A stretch of DNA of 64,000 nucleotides, taken from the NCBI RefSeq assembly GCF_018449655.1, contig NZ_JAAVUX010000009.1, forward strand, positions 124,001 to 188,000, given 5' to 3'. Of this stretch, positions 1 to 9,702 are shown piece by piece. The translations under genes were made by a program, and so were the position numbers. Numbering within the stretch: position 1 is the first letter of the stretch; every line of letters starts with the position of its first letter. The stretch comes from Pseudomonas sp. dw_358. Its GTDB lineage: Bacteria; Pseudomonadota; Gammaproteobacteria; Pseudomonadales; Pseudomonadaceae. Under the pieces are notes generated by a model. It was given only the letters and a program-made list of their open reading frames with translations, was not told where the DNA came from and made no database searches.

Positions 1-1
1 C

Positions 2-379
2 GACCTGGTCGCCGATGAAGTCCATCACCTGCAGGCCAGCCAGGTCTCGTTGCTGACCAACCCGGACATGAACCTTTACCGCGGCACCGTCTACCCTTGG
101 CACGTGACCAGCAAGCGTGGCGAAGTGAACCCCGACGGCACTCAGGTCGAGCTGATCGACTCGGTTCGCGTGGCCCGCACCGACCAGAAAGATCGCCCGA
201 CCGTGATTACCTCGTCGCGCATGACGGTATTCCCGCAGAAGCAATATGCGCAGACCGATCAAGACGCTAGAATCGACGGCGCCGGCGGGACTTCCACCGG
301 TAAAGGCATGAAAGCGTACCTAAAAGAGAGCAAGATTTTCTTGTTGTCCAACGTAAGAGGACTGTATGAGGCTCGTTAA
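2..379 (+). CDS. lptC: LptC, LPS export protein, C-terminal part
   Basis: The reading frame is open from the window edge, so the N-terminal membrane anchor lies outside. The visible 125 residues resemble the C-terminal half of the LptC beta-jellyroll, which receives lipopolysaccharide from LptBFG at the inner membrane and passes it to LptA. The run LTNPDMNLYRGTVYPW and the following beta-strand-rich stretch fit the family. The end overlaps the lptA start by 14 bases, which implies translational coupling, and lptA and lptB follow in the usual order. The call leans on context as well as sequence. The start is not visible. Confidence 0.85.
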   Translation, partial: DLVADEVHHLQASQVSLLTNPDMNLYRGTVYPWHVTSKRGEVNPDGTQVELIDSVRVARTDQKDRPTVITSSRMTVFPQKQYAQTDQDARIDGAGGTSTGKGMKAYLKESKIFLLSNVRGLYEAR

Positions 380-908
380 AACCCTCCCCTATTTGCTCAG
401 CCTGGGCGCAGCACTGGGAAGCGCGAGCGCCTGGGCATTGCCGACCGACCGCGATCAGCCTATCCACATCCAGTCCGACGATGCTCAACTCGATGACAAG
501 CAAGGTGTCGCTACCTACAGAGGTAACGTGATCATGACCCAGGGCACGATGAAGATCACCGGTAACACGGTGACCATCACGCGCAACGCCCAGGGCGACA
601 TCGACACCTTCACGTCGGTGGGCAACCTGGCCTACTACGAACAGAAACCGGCGATCGACAAGCCGATCGTGCAGGGTTGGGGGGTGACCATCCAGTATTT
701 CGCCGCCCAGAACCGCATCATTCTGATCGACCAGGCCAAAGTGGTGAACGACGGCAACACCTCACAGGGCGAGAAGATCGTCTATGACACCGTCAAGCAA
801 GTGGTCAACGCTGGCCGTGCCAATGGCACCAAGATCACCGCACCTCGTCCGCGGATCGACATGGTGATCCAGCCGAAAAGCAAAACAGACGCACAGAAGG
901 CTCAGTAA
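366..908 (+). CDS. lptA: LptA, periplasmic LPS bridge protein
   Basis: Product of 180 residues. LptA polymerises into the periplasmic beta-jellyroll bridge that carries LPS from LptC to LptD at the outer membrane. A Sec signal peptide covers about residues 1-25 (hydrophobic [15 protein letters not shown], likely cleaved after Ala25). The OstA/LptA domain follows, with the typical [20 protein letters not shown] strand pattern. The chosen ATG has an AAGAGGA ribosome-binding site, lies inside the end of lptC, and the stop codon overlaps the lptB start by one base. All three genes therefore appear to be one transcript. Length is normal for the family. Confidence 0.95.
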   Translation: MRLVKTLPYLLSLGAALGSASAWALPTDRDQPIHIQSDDAQLDDKQGVATYRGNVIMTQGTMKITGNTVTITRNAQGDIDTFTSVGNLAYYEQKPAIDKPIVQGWGVTIQYFAAQNRIILIDQAKVVNDGNTSQGEKIVYDTVKQVVNAGRANGTKITAPRPRIDMVIQPKSKTDAQKAQ

Positions 909-1633
909 TGGCAATTCTCAAGGCACAGCACCTGGCCAAGGCCTACAAGGGCCGACAGGTGGTGCGCGACGTCAGCCTGTCGATCGAAAGCGGGCAGATC
1001 GTCGGCCTGCTGGGGCCTAACGGCGCCGGCAAGACCACCTGCTTCTACATGATCGTGGGGTTGGTGCAAGCCGATCAGGGCCGTGTCCTGATCGATGACC
1101 TGGATGTGAGCTACCAGCCGATGCACGGCCGGGCCAAATCGGGTATCGGCTACTTGCCCCAGGAAGCCTCGATCTTCCGCAAGCTGTCGGTGTCGGACAA
1201 CATCATGGCCATCCTCGAGACCCGCAAGGAGCTCGACGCAGCCGCGCGCCGCAAGGAACTGGAGGGGCTGTTGCAGGAATTCCACATCACCCATATCCGC
1301 GACAACCTGGGTATGAGCCTGTCAGGGGGGGAGCGTCGCCGGGTAGAAATTGCCCGAGCGCTGGCGACTTCGCCCAAGTTCATCCTGCTCGACGAGCCGT
1401 TTGCCGGTGTCGACCCGATCTCCGTCGGCGACATCAAGCAGATCATCCACCACCTCAAGGCCAAGGGCATTGGCGTGCTGATCACGGACCACAACGTCCG
1501 GGAAACCCTGGACATCTGTGAAACCGCCTACATCGTCAGCGATGGTCGGCTGATTGCAGAGGGTGATTCGGCCACCATTCTTGCCAACGAACTGGTGAAA
1601 GAGGTTTACCTCGGCCATGAGTTCCGTCTGTAA
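908..1633 (+). CDS. lptB: LptB, ATPase of the LPS extraction ABC transporter
   Basis: Product of 241 residues that powers LPS extraction from the inner membrane with LptF and LptG (not in this window). Visible motifs: Walker A GPNGAGKT at residues 36-43, Q-loop Gln85, ABC signature LSGGE at 138-142, and Walker B ILLDEP at 159-164 with the D-loop behind it. His in the TDHNVRE stretch is the switch histidine typical of LptB. The start overlaps the lptA stop (TAATG). Full length, nothing unusual. Confidence 0.97.
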   Translation: MAILKAQHLAKAYKGRQVVRDVSLSIESGQIVGLLGPNGAGKTTCFYMIVGLVQADQGRVLIDDLDVSYQPMHGRAKSGIGYLPQEASIFRKLSVSDNIMAILETRKELDAAARRKELEGLLQEFHITHIRDNLGMSLSGGERRRVEIARALATSPKFILLDEPFAGVDPISVGDIKQIIHHLKAKGIGVLITDHNVRETLDICETAYIVSDGRLIAEGDSATILANELVKEVYLGHEFRL

Positions 1634-1703
1634 GAGCGAATTGGACTGCCGTTGGGTGTAATTAATCCTACGCAGGTCTAGGCAAACGCTCGGGTTTCAG
1701 GCA

Positions 1704-1709
1704 TATAAT
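1704..1709 (+). promoter_or_regulatory. Probable -10 element of an rpoN promoter
   Basis: A perfect TATAAT lies 84 bases before the rpoN start in the 159-base gap after lptB. No convincing -35 hexamer sits 16-18 bases upstream, so the promoter may be weak or activator-dependent. A short GC hairpin (GGCGC, loop TCCG, GCGCC) lies at 1728-1741 in the presumed leader. This is a sequence reading only. Confidence 0.4.
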
Positions 1710-1792
1710 TTGCTTACGACATAAGTGTGGCGCTCCGGCGCCCCGTAGTGGATGGCGCATCGCGCCGGCGAACAAGGTGTTAAGCCCCTGCC

Positions 1793-3289
1793 ATGAAACC
1801 ATCGCTAGTCCTGAGAATGGGCCAGCAACTGACGATGACTCCTCAGTTGCAACAGGCCATCCGTCTACTCCAGCTGTCGACCCTGGACCTTCAACAGGAA
1901 ATCCAGGAAGCGCTGGAATCCAATCCTATGCTCGAGCGTCAGGAAGAAGGCGACGACTTCGACAACAGTGATCCGCTGGCTGACAACATCGAGCACAAGG
2001 CTGCTCCCGAAGTTCAGGAGCCCAGCTTCCAGGAATCATCCGCCCCTACGGTGGACAACCTCGAAGAAGGAGATTGGAACGAACGCATTCCCAACGAGCT
2101 ACCGGTCGATACCGCCTGGGAAGACATCTACCCGACCAGTGCCAGCAGCCTGCCCAGCAACGACGATGATGAGTGGGACTTCACTACCCGCACCTCCGCC
2201 GGCGAAAGCCTGCAGAGCCACCTGCTGTGGCAACTGAACCTCGCGCCGATGTCCGATACCGATCGACTGATTGCCGTGACGATCATCGACTGCATCAACA
2301 ATCAAGGCTACCTGGACGAGACCCTGCAGGAAATCTGCGACTCTTTCGACCCCGAGTTGGATATCGAGCTGGACGAAGTCGAAGCCGTACTGCGCCGGGT
2401 CCAGCAATTCGAGCCGGCCGGGATTGGCGCCCGCGATTTGAGCGAGTGCCTGGTCCTGCAACTGCGGCAGATGCCGCCCAAGACCCGCTGGCTGGCCGAA
2501 GCCCAGCGCCTGGTGCGCGAGTTCATCGACCTGCTCGGCGCGCGCGACTACAGCCAGCTGATGCGACGCATGAAGCTCAAGGAAGACGAGCTGCGCCAGG
2601 TCATCGAGCTGGTCCAAAGCCTCAACCCGCGCCCGGGCTCGCAGATCGAGTCCAGCGAGCCGGAATACGTGATTCCCGATGTCATCGTGCGCAAGGACAA
2701 CGAGCGCTGGCTGGTGGAGCTTAACCAGGAGTCGGTGCCGCGTCTGCGGGTCAACCCGCAATATGCCGGTTTTGTCCGTCGCGCCGACACCAGCGCCGAC
2801 AATACCTTCATGCGCAACCAGTTGCAGGAGGCCCGCTGGTTCATCAAGAGCCTGCAAAGCCGCAATGAAACCCTGATGAAGGTGGCCACGCAGATCGTCG
2901 AGCACCAGCGCGGCTTTCTCGACTATGGTGACGAGGCCATGAAGCCGCTGGTGTTGCATGACATCGCCGAAGCTGTGGGGATGCACGAATCGACGATCTC
3001 CCGGGTCACCACCCAGAAATACATGCACACCCCCCGTGGCATATACGAGCTGAAATACTTTTTTTCCAGCCACGTCAGCACGGCCGAAGGCGGTGAATGC
3101 TCGTCTACAGCCATCCGCGCGATCATCAAGAAACTGGTCGCTGCCGAAAATCAGAAAAAGCCGTTGAGTGACAGCAAGATCGCTGGTTTACTGGAGGCAC
3201 AAGGCATCCAGGTAGCCCGTCGCACCGTCGCCAAGTACCGCGAGTCCCTCGGGATTGCACCGTCCAGCGAGCGCAAGCGATTGATGTAA
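1793..3289 (+). CDS. rpoN: RNA polymerase sigma-54 factor RpoN
   Basis: Product of 498 residues. RpoN recognises -24/-12 promoters and needs AAA+ enhancer-binding proteins; in pseudomonads it controls nitrogen use, motility and carbon catabolism. The Gln/Leu-rich region I is clear at residues 1-48 ([20 protein letters not shown]), then an acidic region II, the core-binding domain, the HTH ([17 protein letters not shown]) and the diagnostic RpoN box [10 protein letters not shown] at 475-484. The start gives the canonical [11 protein letters not shown]-terminus. It heads the rpoN-hpf-ptsN-rapZ-ptsO cluster. One client activator carrying GAFTGA is present in this window at 55508. Confidence 0.98.
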   Translation: MKPSLVLRMGQQLTMTPQLQQAIRLLQLSTLDLQQEIQEALESNPMLERQEEGDDFDNSDPLADNIEHKAAPEVQEPSFQESSAPTVDNLEEGDWNERIPNELPVDTAWEDIYPTSASSLPSNDDDEWDFTTRTSAGESLQSHLLWQLNLAPMSDTDRLIAVTIIDCINNQGYLDETLQEICDSFDPELDIELDEVEAVLRRVQQFEPAGIGARDLSECLVLQLRQMPPKTRWLAEAQRLVREFIDLLGARDYSQLMRRMKLKEDELRQVIELVQSLNPRPGSQIESSEPEYVIPDVIVRKDNERWLVELNQESVPRLRVNPQYAGFVRRADTSADNTFMRNQLQEARWFIKSLQSRNETLMKVATQIVEHQRGFLDYGDEAMKPLVLHDIAEAVGMHESTISRVTTQKYMHTPRGIYELKYFFSSHVSTAEGGECSSTAIRAIIKKLVAAENQKKPLSDSKIAGLLEAQGIQVARRTVAKYRESLGIAPSSERKRLM

Positions 3290-3325
3290 GCAGGCTCACC
3301 TTGATGCCATCACCAGCGTTCCAGT

Positions 3326-3347
3326 GGCAGGTTTCACCTGCCTCTTT
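3326..3347 (+). terminator. Stem-loop between rpoN and hpf
   Basis: A 7-bp perfect stem GGCAGGT/ACCTGCC with a TTC loop is followed by TCTTT. It looks like a weak intrinsic terminator or attenuator that lowers transcription into hpf rather than ending it, since hpf has no obvious separate promoter in the remaining 26 bases. Confidence 0.5.
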
Positions 3348-3373
3348 ATGCACTGGCAATAAGGAGAAGCGGT

Positions 3374-3682
3374 ATGCAAGTCAACATCAGTGGGCACCAA
3401 CTGGATGTGACCGACGCCATGCGTGACTACGTCGGGGAGAAACTCGCCCGACTCGAGCGGCATTTCGACAAGATTACCAATGTTCAGGTCATCATGGAGG
3501 TCGAAAAGCTCAAACAGAAGATCGAAGCCACCTTGCGTGTACCGGGTGGTGAGGTCGTCGCAAATGCCGAGCACGATGACATGTATGCCGCTATTGACCT
3601 GCTCACCGACAAGCTAGACCGACAATTGCTCAAACATAAGGAAAAACAGCAGAGCCACCTTCAAGGTGCTGCTGCTCGCTGA
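3374..3682 (+). CDS. hpf: Ribosome hibernation promoting factor, short form
   Basis: Product of 102 residues (RaiA/HPF family). It binds the 30S decoding centre and promotes 100S dimer formation in stationary phase. The sequence shows the family N-terminus MQVNISGHQLDVTDAMRDYV, followed by a beta-alpha-beta fold with the basic segment KLKQKIEATLRV. The length matches short HPF, without the long C-terminal dimerisation domain. An AAGGAG site lies 8 bases before the ATG. It occupies its usual place between rpoN and ptsN. Confidence 0.95.
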   Translation: MQVNISGHQLDVTDAMRDYVGEKLARLERHFDKITNVQVIMEVEKLKQKIEATLRVPGGEVVANAEHDDMYAAIDLLTDKLDRQLLKHKEKQQSHLQGAAAR

Positions 3683-3694
3683 CACTCCCCTCTC

Positions 3695-4159
3695 ATGATC
3701 CGACTCGAAAATATCCTGACCCCCGGCCGTTCCCTGGTGAACGTGCCGGGCGACAGTAAACGACACGTACTCGAACAGATTGCCCAGCTCATTGGCCGAG
3801 AAGTGCCCGAACTGGACAAGGACAAAGTGTTCGAAGCTCTGCTCGCCCGGGAAAAACTGGGCTCGACAGGGTTCGGCAACGGTATTGCCATTCCTCATTG
3901 TCGCCTGACCGGTTGCATGTCGCCGATCAGCGCACTGCTGCACCTGGCGCATCCGGTGGATTTCGATGCCATCGACGGCGCGCCTGTAGATCTGCTGTTC
4001 CTGCTGCTGGTTCCGGAAGCAGCCACTGATGCACATCTGGAGCTGCTTCGTCAAATTGCGAGCATGCTCGACCGCAAGGATGTACGCGACAGCCTGCGTT
4101 CGGCCAGCAGCAACGAAGCGCTTTATCAAGTCGTTTTGGACGTGCAAAAAGGGCATTGA
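3695..4159 (+). CDS. ptsN: Nitrogen-PTS EIIA component PtsN
   Basis: Product of 154 residues. EIIA-Ntr is the terminal phospho-acceptor of the regulatory PTS-Ntr (PtsP, PtsO, PtsN) and influences potassium, carbon and nitrogen physiology instead of carrying sugar. The active-site His68 sits in GIAIPHCRL. The gene starts 12 bases after hpf and ends 4 bases before rapZ, consistent with one operon. The ribosome-binding site is weak, so translational coupling to hpf is plausible. Length and motif are normal. Confidence 0.96.
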   Translation: MIRLENILTPGRSLVNVPGDSKRHVLEQIAQLIGREVPELDKDKVFEALLAREKLGSTGFGNGIAIPHCRLTGCMSPISALLHLAHPVDFDAIDGAPVDLLFLLLVPEAATDAHLELLRQIASMLDRKDVRDSLRSASSNEALYQVVLDVQKGH

Positions 4160-4163
4160 GATC

Positions 4164-5021
4164 ATGCGCTTGATCATTGTCAGTGGACGCTCCGGCTCCG
4201 GTAAAAGCACCGCCCTGGATGTGCTGGAAGACAACGGGTTTTATTGCATCGACAATCTGCCGGCCGGTTTGCTGCCTGAGCTTGCCGAACGCGCCTTGAT
4301 CCACACCGAACTGGCTCAGCCTTTGGTGGCGGTGTCCATTGATGCACGCAATCTGCCCAGCCACCTGTCACGTTTCCCGCAATTGCTGGAAGAAGTGCGC
4401 AGCCGTCATATCCAATGCGATGTGCTGTTTCTGGATGCCGATGAAGCCACCCTGCTCAAGCGCTTTTCAGAAACCCGACGCCGCCATCCACTGAGCAGCA
4501 CCAGCCGCTCGCTGGCCGAAGCCATTCGGGTCGAGAGCGTATTGCTGGGACCGATCACTGATCTGGCCGATCTGAAAATCAACACCACTCACCTCAACCT
4601 GTACCAGCTGCGCGACACCCTCAAGCTGCGGCTGCTCAACAAACCCGAACCGGGAACCGCTTTTCTGGTCGAATCCTTCGGGTTCAAGCGCGGGATGCCC
4701 GTTGACGCCGACCTGGTGTTCGACGTGCGGTGCCTGCCCAACCCCTACTGGAAGCCGGACCTGCGCGACCAGTCCGGGCTGGACCAGCCGGTGGTCGACT
4801 ATCTGGCATCACAACCTGATGTCGAAGAAATGTTCCAGGATATCTCGGGCTACCTGCTCAAGTGGCTGCCACGCTTCGCCGCCAGCAATCGCGCCTATGT
4901 CACTATCGCCATCGGTTGCACCGGCGGCCACCACCGCTCCGTCTACCTGACGGAGCGCCTGGGCCAACTACTGCAACAGACACTCAAGAACGTTCAGGTC
5001 CGTCATCGCGACCTCAGTTGA
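4164..5021 (+). CDS. rapZ: RapZ, RNase adapter / nucleotide-binding protein
   Basis: Product of 285 residues from the ATG at 4164, giving [18 protein letters not shown]; a longer reading from 4029 would run through the end of ptsN and is rejected. Walker [10 protein letters not shown] is at residues 8-16, and the C-terminal domain has the basic RNA- and metabolite-binding GCTGGHHRS motif. In enterobacteria RapZ guides RNase E to GlmZ to control glucosamine-6-phosphate synthase; whether a GlmZ-like RNA exists in Pseudomonas cannot be judged here. Part of the rpoN-ptsO cluster. Confidence 0.95.
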   Translation: MRLIIVSGRSGSGKSTALDVLEDNGFYCIDNLPAGLLPELAERALIHTELAQPLVAVSIDARNLPSHLSRFPQLLEEVRSRHIQCDVLFLDADEATLLKRFSETRRRHPLSSTSRSLAEAIRVESVLLGPITDLADLKINTTHLNLYQLRDTLKLRLLNKPEPGTAFLVESFGFKRGMPVDADLVFDVRCLPNPYWKPDLRDQSGLDQPVVDYLASQPDVEEMFQDISGYLLKWLPRFAASNRAYVTIAIGCTGGHHRSVYLTERLGQLLQQTLKNVQVRHRDLS

Positions 5022-5037
5022 AAGGATCATCCGCGCA

Positions 5038-5310
5038 ATGCCCGCTTTGGAAATCACAATTATCAACAAGCTCGGTCTGCATGCGCGCGCCGCCGCCAAA
5101 TTCGTTGGTGTGGCCGGCCGTTTCCCCTGTCAGGTCAGGATCGGCCGCTCACCGGAAACCCTGGTGGACGGCAAAAGTATCATGGCCGTCATGATGCTGG
5201 CGGCGGGCAAAGGGACGCTGGTGCACCTGAAGACCGAGGGTGACCAGGAGCAGGACGCGTTGAATGCCATCGTCGAGTTGATCAACAATCGCTTTGACGA
5301 AGGCGAGTAG
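5038..5310 (+). CDS. ptsO: NPr, HPr-like phosphocarrier of the nitrogen PTS
   Basis: Product of 90 residues with the HPr fold. The phosphorylatable His15 lies in GLHARAAAKF, and the second conserved patch is GKSIMAVM with Ser47 at the position of the HPr regulatory serine. It relays phosphate from EI-Ntr (PtsP, not in this window) to PtsN encoded two genes upstream. The gap to rapZ is 16 bases. Last gene of the cluster; a short imperfect stem-loop (TGTCCT/AGGACA) follows at about 5317-5333. Confidence 0.95.
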   Translation: MPALEITIINKLGLHARAAAKFVGVAGRFPCQVRIGRSPETLVDGKSIMAVMMLAAGKGTLVHLKTEGDQEQDALNAIVELINNRFDEGE

Positions 5311-5351
5311 CCCTGTCCTATGCAGCAGGACAAGGCGTTATGGCGAGGTGC

Positions 5352-5459
5352 CTACCAGGCATGCTCGGCAAACCGAACCAGCAGCAACGCCAGCCCGGTG
5401 ACCAGCACCAGAGCACCCACCCTCTTGCGCAACCACCGAGCGGAAAGCTGTGAGGCCAT
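5352..5459 (-). CDS. Small single-span membrane protein (hypothetical)
   Basis: A 35-codon ORF beginning MASQLSARWLRKRVG lies 11 bases downstream of sodA on the same strand. It has a basic N-terminus and one hydrophobic stretch (ALVLVTGLALLLV) that could span the membrane, then ends FAEHAW. An AGAGGCGG ribosome-binding-like sequence stands 2 bases before the ATG, and an in-frame TTG further upstream would overlap the sodA end. I do not recognise a family. It may be co-transcribed with sodA and therefore iron-regulated. The short length makes chance possible. Confidence 0.45.
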   Translation of the reverse strand: MASQLSARWLRKRVGALVLVTGLALLLVRFAEHAW

Positions 5460-5470
5460 GACCGCCTCTA

Positions 5471-6082
5471 TCAAGCCAGCGCAGCTTGGTAGCGACGCTC
5501 AACCTCGGCCCAGTTCACAACGTTGTAGAAAGCGTTGATATATTCCGGGCGACGATTCTGGTATTTCAGATAGTAGGCATGCTCCCAGACGTCCAGCCCG
5601 AGGATTGGGGTGTTGCCGTTCATCAACGGGCTGTCCTGATTGCCACTGCTTTCCACCACCAGCTTTTTCGCCTTGGTCACGCTCAACCAGGCCCAGCCAC
5701 TGCCAAAGCGGCTCAGTGCAGCCTTGGTGAAGGCCTCCTTGAAAGCACCGAAACCGCCCAACTGCTCTTCAATGGCCGCAGCTGTCGCACCTTGGGGCAG
5801 ACCACCGCCCTGAGGCGACATCACCTCCCAAAACAGCGAATGGTTGGCGTGACCGCCACCTTGATTGACAACAGCAGCCTGCAGGTTTTCCGGTAGCTGT
5901 TTGACACTGCCTACCAGTTTCTCGATCGGCCAAGCGGCATATTCGGTGCCTTCCACGGCGGCGTTCAGGTTGTTGATGTACGTCTGGTGATGCTTGGTGT
6001 GGTGAATTTCCATGGTCGCGGCATCAATATGCGGCTCGAGCGCATCGTAGGCATAGGTCAACGCGGGCAGAGTAAAAGGCAT
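5471..6082 (-). CDS. sodA: Manganese superoxide dismutase
   Basis: Product of 203 residues from the ATG at 6082, which has AGGAG 6 bases upstream; a GTG one codon earlier is less likely. Metal ligands are seen in [21 protein letters not shown] and [11 protein letters not shown]. The [11 protein letters not shown] and NQDSPLM signatures are typical of the manganese type rather than the iron type. It converts superoxide to hydrogen peroxide and oxygen in the cytoplasm. A double Fur-like box lies just upstream, so expression should rise when iron is scarce. In several pseudomonads as I recall them it ends a fagA-fumC-orfX-sodA operon; here pmbA lies directly upstream. Confidence 0.95.
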   Translation of the reverse strand: MPFTLPALTYAYDALEPHIDAATMEIHHTKHHQTYINNLNAAVEGTEYAAWPIEKLVGSVKQLPENLQAAVVNQGGGHANHSLFWEVMSPQGGGLPQGATAAAIEEQLGGFGAFKEAFTKAALSRFGSGWAWLSVTKAKKLVVESSGNQDSPLMNGNTPILGLDVWEHAYYLKYQNRRPEYINAFYNVVNWAEVERRYQAALA

Positions 6083-6101
6083 CACGATCTCCTGAAGACG
6101 G

Positions 6102-6138
6102 GCAAATGATACTCATTATTAATTGATATTGAGAATCA
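6102..6138 (-). promoter_or_regulatory. Overlapping Fur boxes upstream of sodA
   Basis: Bases 6102-6120 match the 19-bp Fur consensus at about 15 of 19 positions (core AAATGATACTCATTATT). An adjoining imperfect inverted repeat TGATATT-G-AGAATCA lies at 6124-6138. The pair is 20-56 bases upstream of the sodA start and would cover its promoter. Known biology: Fur represses Mn-SOD in pseudomonads when iron is plentiful. Binding itself is inferred. Confidence 0.75.
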
Positions 6139-6179
6139 TGACAACAGGAGATGTGTACTGTCAGGACCCGGTGCAGGCA

Positions 6180-7526
6180 TCAGCTGCCGGCGACGGTCAT
6201 CCGCTCGATCAAGACAGAGCCCGTACGGATGTTGCTGCGCAGCTCAAGGTCATTGCCCACGGCAACAATCTGCTTGAACATGTCACGCATGTTCCCGGCA
6301 ATAGTCACTTCCTGCACCGGGAACTGGATCTCCCCATTTTCGACCCAGAAACCCGCAGCGCCTCGGGAATAATCCCCGGTGACCATGTTCAGGCCCTGCC
6401 CCATCAGCTCGGTGACCAGCAGCCCGCGGCCCATCTGTTTGAGCAACGCAGCCTGATTTTGGTCGCCGTGGCTGACAAAGAGGTTATGCACCCCGCCCGC
6501 ATTTGCGGTGCTGGGCAAGCCCATCTTGCGACCGGAATAAGTGCTCAGGATGTAGGACACCAATACACCGTCCTTGATGAAGGGTTTGGCGTAAGTGGCC
6601 AGGCCGTCACCGTCGAACGCCGAACTGCCCATGGCATGTTGCAGATGGGGGCGCTCGTCCAGGGTCAGCCACTCGGGGAAGAGGGTCTGACCCATGGAGC
6701 CTTCCAGAAACGACGACTTGCGATACAGGTTGCCGCCGGAAATCGCGCCCAGGAAGCTGCCGAAGAGCCCCCCGGCCAATTCGGCGGAAAACAGCACAGG
6801 CACTTCGCAGGTCGGTACCGGGCGGGCACCCAGGCGGCTCGCAGCACGCTCGGCGGCGCGCTTGCCGATCGCCACCGGATCGGCCAGCAGCTCGCCTTTA
6901 CGGTTGACGTCATACCAGTAATCGCGCTGCATCTGCCCCTCGCCCTCGGCGATCATCACGCAGCTGAGGCTGTGGCGAGTCGATGCGTAGCCACCAATGA
7001 AACCATGGCTGTTGCCGTACACCCGGCAGCCCTGATGGGTGTTCAGGGTCGTGCCATCGGCATTCTTGATCCTGGCGTCGGCGTCAAAGGCCGCAGCCTC
7101 GCATAGCAGGGCTTTTTCCACGGCCTGCTCGGGGCTGATGCTCCACGCGTGGTAGAGGTCGAAGTCGGGCTGCTCGCGGGCCATCAATGCCGCGTCGGCC
7201 AGGCCCGAGCAATCGTCTTCGGATGTGTGCTCGGCAATCGCCAGAGCAGCCGCGACCGTTTCGCGGATCGCGTCGGCGCCACTGGCCGAGGTGCTGGCCG
7301 AGCCCTTGCGCTGGCCCACGTACAAGGTAATGCCAAAGCCCTGGTCGCGGTTGAACTCGACGGTTTCAACCTCACGCTGACGCACCGAGGTGGACAGCCC
7401 CTGTTCCAGTGACACGGCCACTTCGCAGGCACTGGCGCCCTGACGCCGGGCTTCGGCGATGATCTGCTCGACTTGTTCCTGCAGGGCGGGCAACGCCTCT
7501 GGGCCGACGCTCTGAGCTGCGTTCAT
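6180..7526 (-). CDS. pmbA: PmbA/TldE, partner of the TldD metalloprotease
   Basis: Product of 448 residues from the ATG at 7526 (MNAAQSVG), with GGAG 6 bases upstream; a GTG four codons earlier is the alternative. TldD and TldE form a heterodimeric protease that trims peptide precursors such as microcin B17 and modified-peptide cofactors. This subunit lacks the HExxxH metal site and carries the PmbA-type [16 protein letters not shown] and [19 protein letters not shown] stretches. Divergent from darP and separated from tldD by it, as in related Pseudomonas. Confidence 0.94.
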   Translation of the reverse strand: MNAAQSVGPEALPALQEQVEQIIAEARRQGASACEVAVSLEQGLSTSVRQREVETVEFNRDQGFGITLYVGQRKGSASTSASGADAIRETVAAALAIAEHTSEDDCSGLADAALMAREQPDFDLYHAWSISPEQAVEKALLCEAAAFDADARIKNADGTTLNTHQGCRVYGNSHGFIGGYASTRHSLSCVMIAEGEGQMQRDYWYDVNRKGELLADPVAIGKRAAERAASRLGARPVPTCEVPVLFSAELAGGLFGSFLGAISGGNLYRKSSFLEGSMGQTLFPEWLTLDERPHLQHAMGSSAFDGDGLATYAKPFIKDGVLVSYILSTYSGRKMGLPSTANAGGVHNLFVSHGDQNQAALLKQMGRGLLVTELMGQGLNMVTGDYSRGAAGFWVENGEIQFPVQEVTIAGNMRDMFKQIVAVGNDLELRSNIRTGSVLIERMTVAGS

Positions 7527-7635
7527 GCTGTTCTCCACTCAAAATCTGCTTTCGGCAAGGGGTCGATCTACGACCGGGCCGGACAAGTGGCCCCCGACTG
7601 GTTATCATGGCGGCGATTATTTTCGGACTGCCCCC

Positions 7636-8157
7636 ATGGTTGATTCTTACGACGACTCCCTCGGCGAGGGAAAAAGCAAAACTCAGGTCAAGCGCGAGCT
7701 GCATGCGCTGGTGGATCTGGGCGAGCGCCTGACAACGCTCAAGGCCGACATGCTGGCCAAGCTGCCACTCACCGATGCGCTGCGCAAGGCGCTGGCCGAT
7801 GCACCCAAGCACACTGCGAACATCGCCCGCAAACGGCACATCCTGTTCATCGGCAAGCTGATGCGCGACCAGGACACCGACGCGATTCTGGTGTTGCTCG
7901 ACCAGCTCGACGCCTCCACCCGGCAATACAACGAACGCTTCCATAACCTGGAACGCTGGCGTGATCGCCTGGTGACAGGCACCGATGCGGTCCTGGACGC
8001 ATTCGTCATCGAATACCCGGATGCCGACCGTCAGCAACTGCGCTCGCTGATCCGCCAGGCGCAGCACGAAACGGCGCACAACAAGCCGCCGGCCACCACT
8101 CGCAAGATCTTCAAGTACATCCGCGAGTTGGACGAGACCCAGCGCGGTCTGCGCTAA
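7636..8157 (+). CDS. darP: DarP/YjgA, 50S ribosomal subunit assembly factor
   Basis: Product of 173 residues from the ATG at 7636 ([20 protein letters not shown]). DUF615 family: a mostly helical, highly charged protein that associates with late 50S assembly intermediates. It shows the basic [14 protein letters not shown] start, the [14 protein letters not shown] segment and a C-terminal [11 protein letters not shown] helix. It stands divergently from pmbA and convergently to tldD, an arrangement conserved in Pseudomonas. Confidence 0.92.
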   Translation: MVDSYDDSLGEGKSKTQVKRELHALVDLGERLTTLKADMLAKLPLTDALRKALADAPKHTANIARKRHILFIGKLMRDQDTDAILVLLDQLDASTRQYNERFHNLERWRDRLVTGTDAVLDAFVIEYPDADRQQLRSLIRQAQHETAHNKPPATTRKIFKYIRELDETQRGLR

Positions 8158-8183
8158 GTCCGCCGGTTGCGCCCGGGTGCCGA

Positions 8184-9626
8184 TCACGCGCCCGTGCCAC
8201 CGACCGTGATGGCATCGATCTTCAAGGTCGGCTGACCGACCCCCACCGGCACTGACTGACCGTCCTTGCCGCAGGTGCCGACCCCGCTGTCCAGCGACAG
8301 ATCGTTGCCGACCATCGACACCTTGCTCATCGCCTCGGGACCGTTGCCGATCAAGGTCGCCCCCTTCACAGGTACGGTGATCTTGCCGTCCTCGATCAAG
8401 TAGGCTTCGCTGGTGGAGAAAACGAACTTGCCGCTGGTAATGTCTACCTGCCCACCACCCAGGTTGGCGCAGTAGATGCCCTTCTTCACGGACGCGATGA
8501 TCTCGGCCGGGTCACTCTCGCCAGCCAGCATGTAGGTGTTGGTCATGCGCGGCATCGGCAGGTGCGCGTAGGACTCGCGGCGGCCGTTGCCCGTGCAGGC
8601 GACGCCCATGAGGCGGGCGTTGAGCTTGTCCTGCATGTAACCCTTGAGCACGCCGTTCTCGATCAAGGTGGTGCATTCGGTCTTGGTGCCTTCGTCGTCG
8701 ACGCTCAAAGAGCCGCGACGGCCGCTGAGGGTGCCGTCATCGACGATGGTGCACAGGCTCGACGCGACCCTATCGCCGATGCGACCGCTGTAGGCCGAAC
8801 TGCCCTTGCGGTTGAAGTCGCCTTCCAGGCCATGGCCCACCGCTTCGTGCAGCAGCACGCCGGACCAGCCGGAACCGAGCACCACGGGCAAGGTGCCCGC
8901 CGGGGCCGGGATCGCTTCGAGGTTGACCAGCGCCTGACGCAAGGCTTCACGGGCATAACCCATGGCGCGGTCATCTGAAAGGAAATAGCGGTAATCGGTA
9001 CGCCCACCACCGCCATGGCCACCGCGTTCGCGGCGGCCGTTCTGCTCAACGATCACACTGACATTGAAGCGCACCAGCGGCCGCACATCGGCGGCCAGGC
9101 TGCCATCGGCAGCCGCCACAAGGATGCGTTCCCAGACGCCGGCCATGCTCACCGAAACTTGCTGGATACGCGGATCAAGCAAGCGGGTGGCGGCATCGAC
9201 ACGTTTGAGCAGGTCGACCTTCTCGGCGCGGGTCAGCACTTCGAGCGGGTTGTCCGGGCCATACAACTGAGTCACGTCGGTGCTGCGAAACGCCTGCACT
9301 CGCCCATTCTGGCCGGCGCGGGAAATCGAACGGGCCGCCCGCGCCGCTTGCAGCAAGGCGTCTTCGGTGATGGCATTGCTGTAGGCAAAACCGGTTTTTT
9401 CACCCGACTGGGCTCGTACGCCTACGCCTTGATCGAGGTTGAAGCTGCCTTCCTTGACGATGCCGTCTTCCAACGCCCAGGACTCGGAGATCTGCCCCTG
9501 GAAATACAGGTCGGCGGCGTCGATACCGGGGCCGGCCAGGTCGCCCAGCACGGACTGCAGACTGTCGAGGGTCAAACCGCCCGGCGCCAGCAGGTGTTCA
9601 CTGACTGTGGATAACAACTCGCTCAT
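8184..9626 (-). CDS. tldD: TldD, catalytic subunit of the TldD/TldE protease
   Basis: Product of 480 residues. The metal-binding HEAVGH (HExxxH) is at residues 260-265, and the third ligand region [14 protein letters not shown] is near the C-terminus, so the site looks complete. With PmbA it forms the barrel-like protease. GGAG stands 5 bases before the ATG. It follows the nitrilase gene on the same strand with a 76-base gap and lies at the 3' end of the long mreB-to-tldD leftward cluster. Confidence 0.95.
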   Translation of the reverse strand: MSELLSTVSEHLLAPGGLTLDSLQSVLGDLAGPGIDAADLYFQGQISESWALEDGIVKEGSFNLDQGVGVRAQSGEKTGFAYSNAITEDALLQAARAARSISRAGQNGRVQAFRSTDVTQLYGPDNPLEVLTRAEKVDLLKRVDAATRLLDPRIQQVSVSMAGVWERILVAAADGSLAADVRPLVRFNVSVIVEQNGRRERGGHGGGGRTDYRYFLSDDRAMGYAREALRQALVNLEAIPAPAGTLPVVLGSGWSGVLLHEAVGHGLEGDFNRKGSSAYSGRIGDRVASSLCTIVDDGTLSGRRGSLSVDDEGTKTECTTLIENGVLKGYMQDKLNARLMGVACTGNGRRESYAHLPMPRMTNTYMLAGESDPAEIIASVKKGIYCANLGGGQVDITSGKFVFSTSEAYLIEDGKITVPVKGATLIGNGPEAMSKVSMVGNDLSLDSGVGTCGKDGQSVPVGVGQPTLKIDAITVGGTGA

Positions 9627-9702
9627 GTGTACTCCAGGTTATTCGCAGGCCGCTGTCCACAAGCCATAACGGGCTCGATACAACGGCACTCAATACTGCT
9701 GT

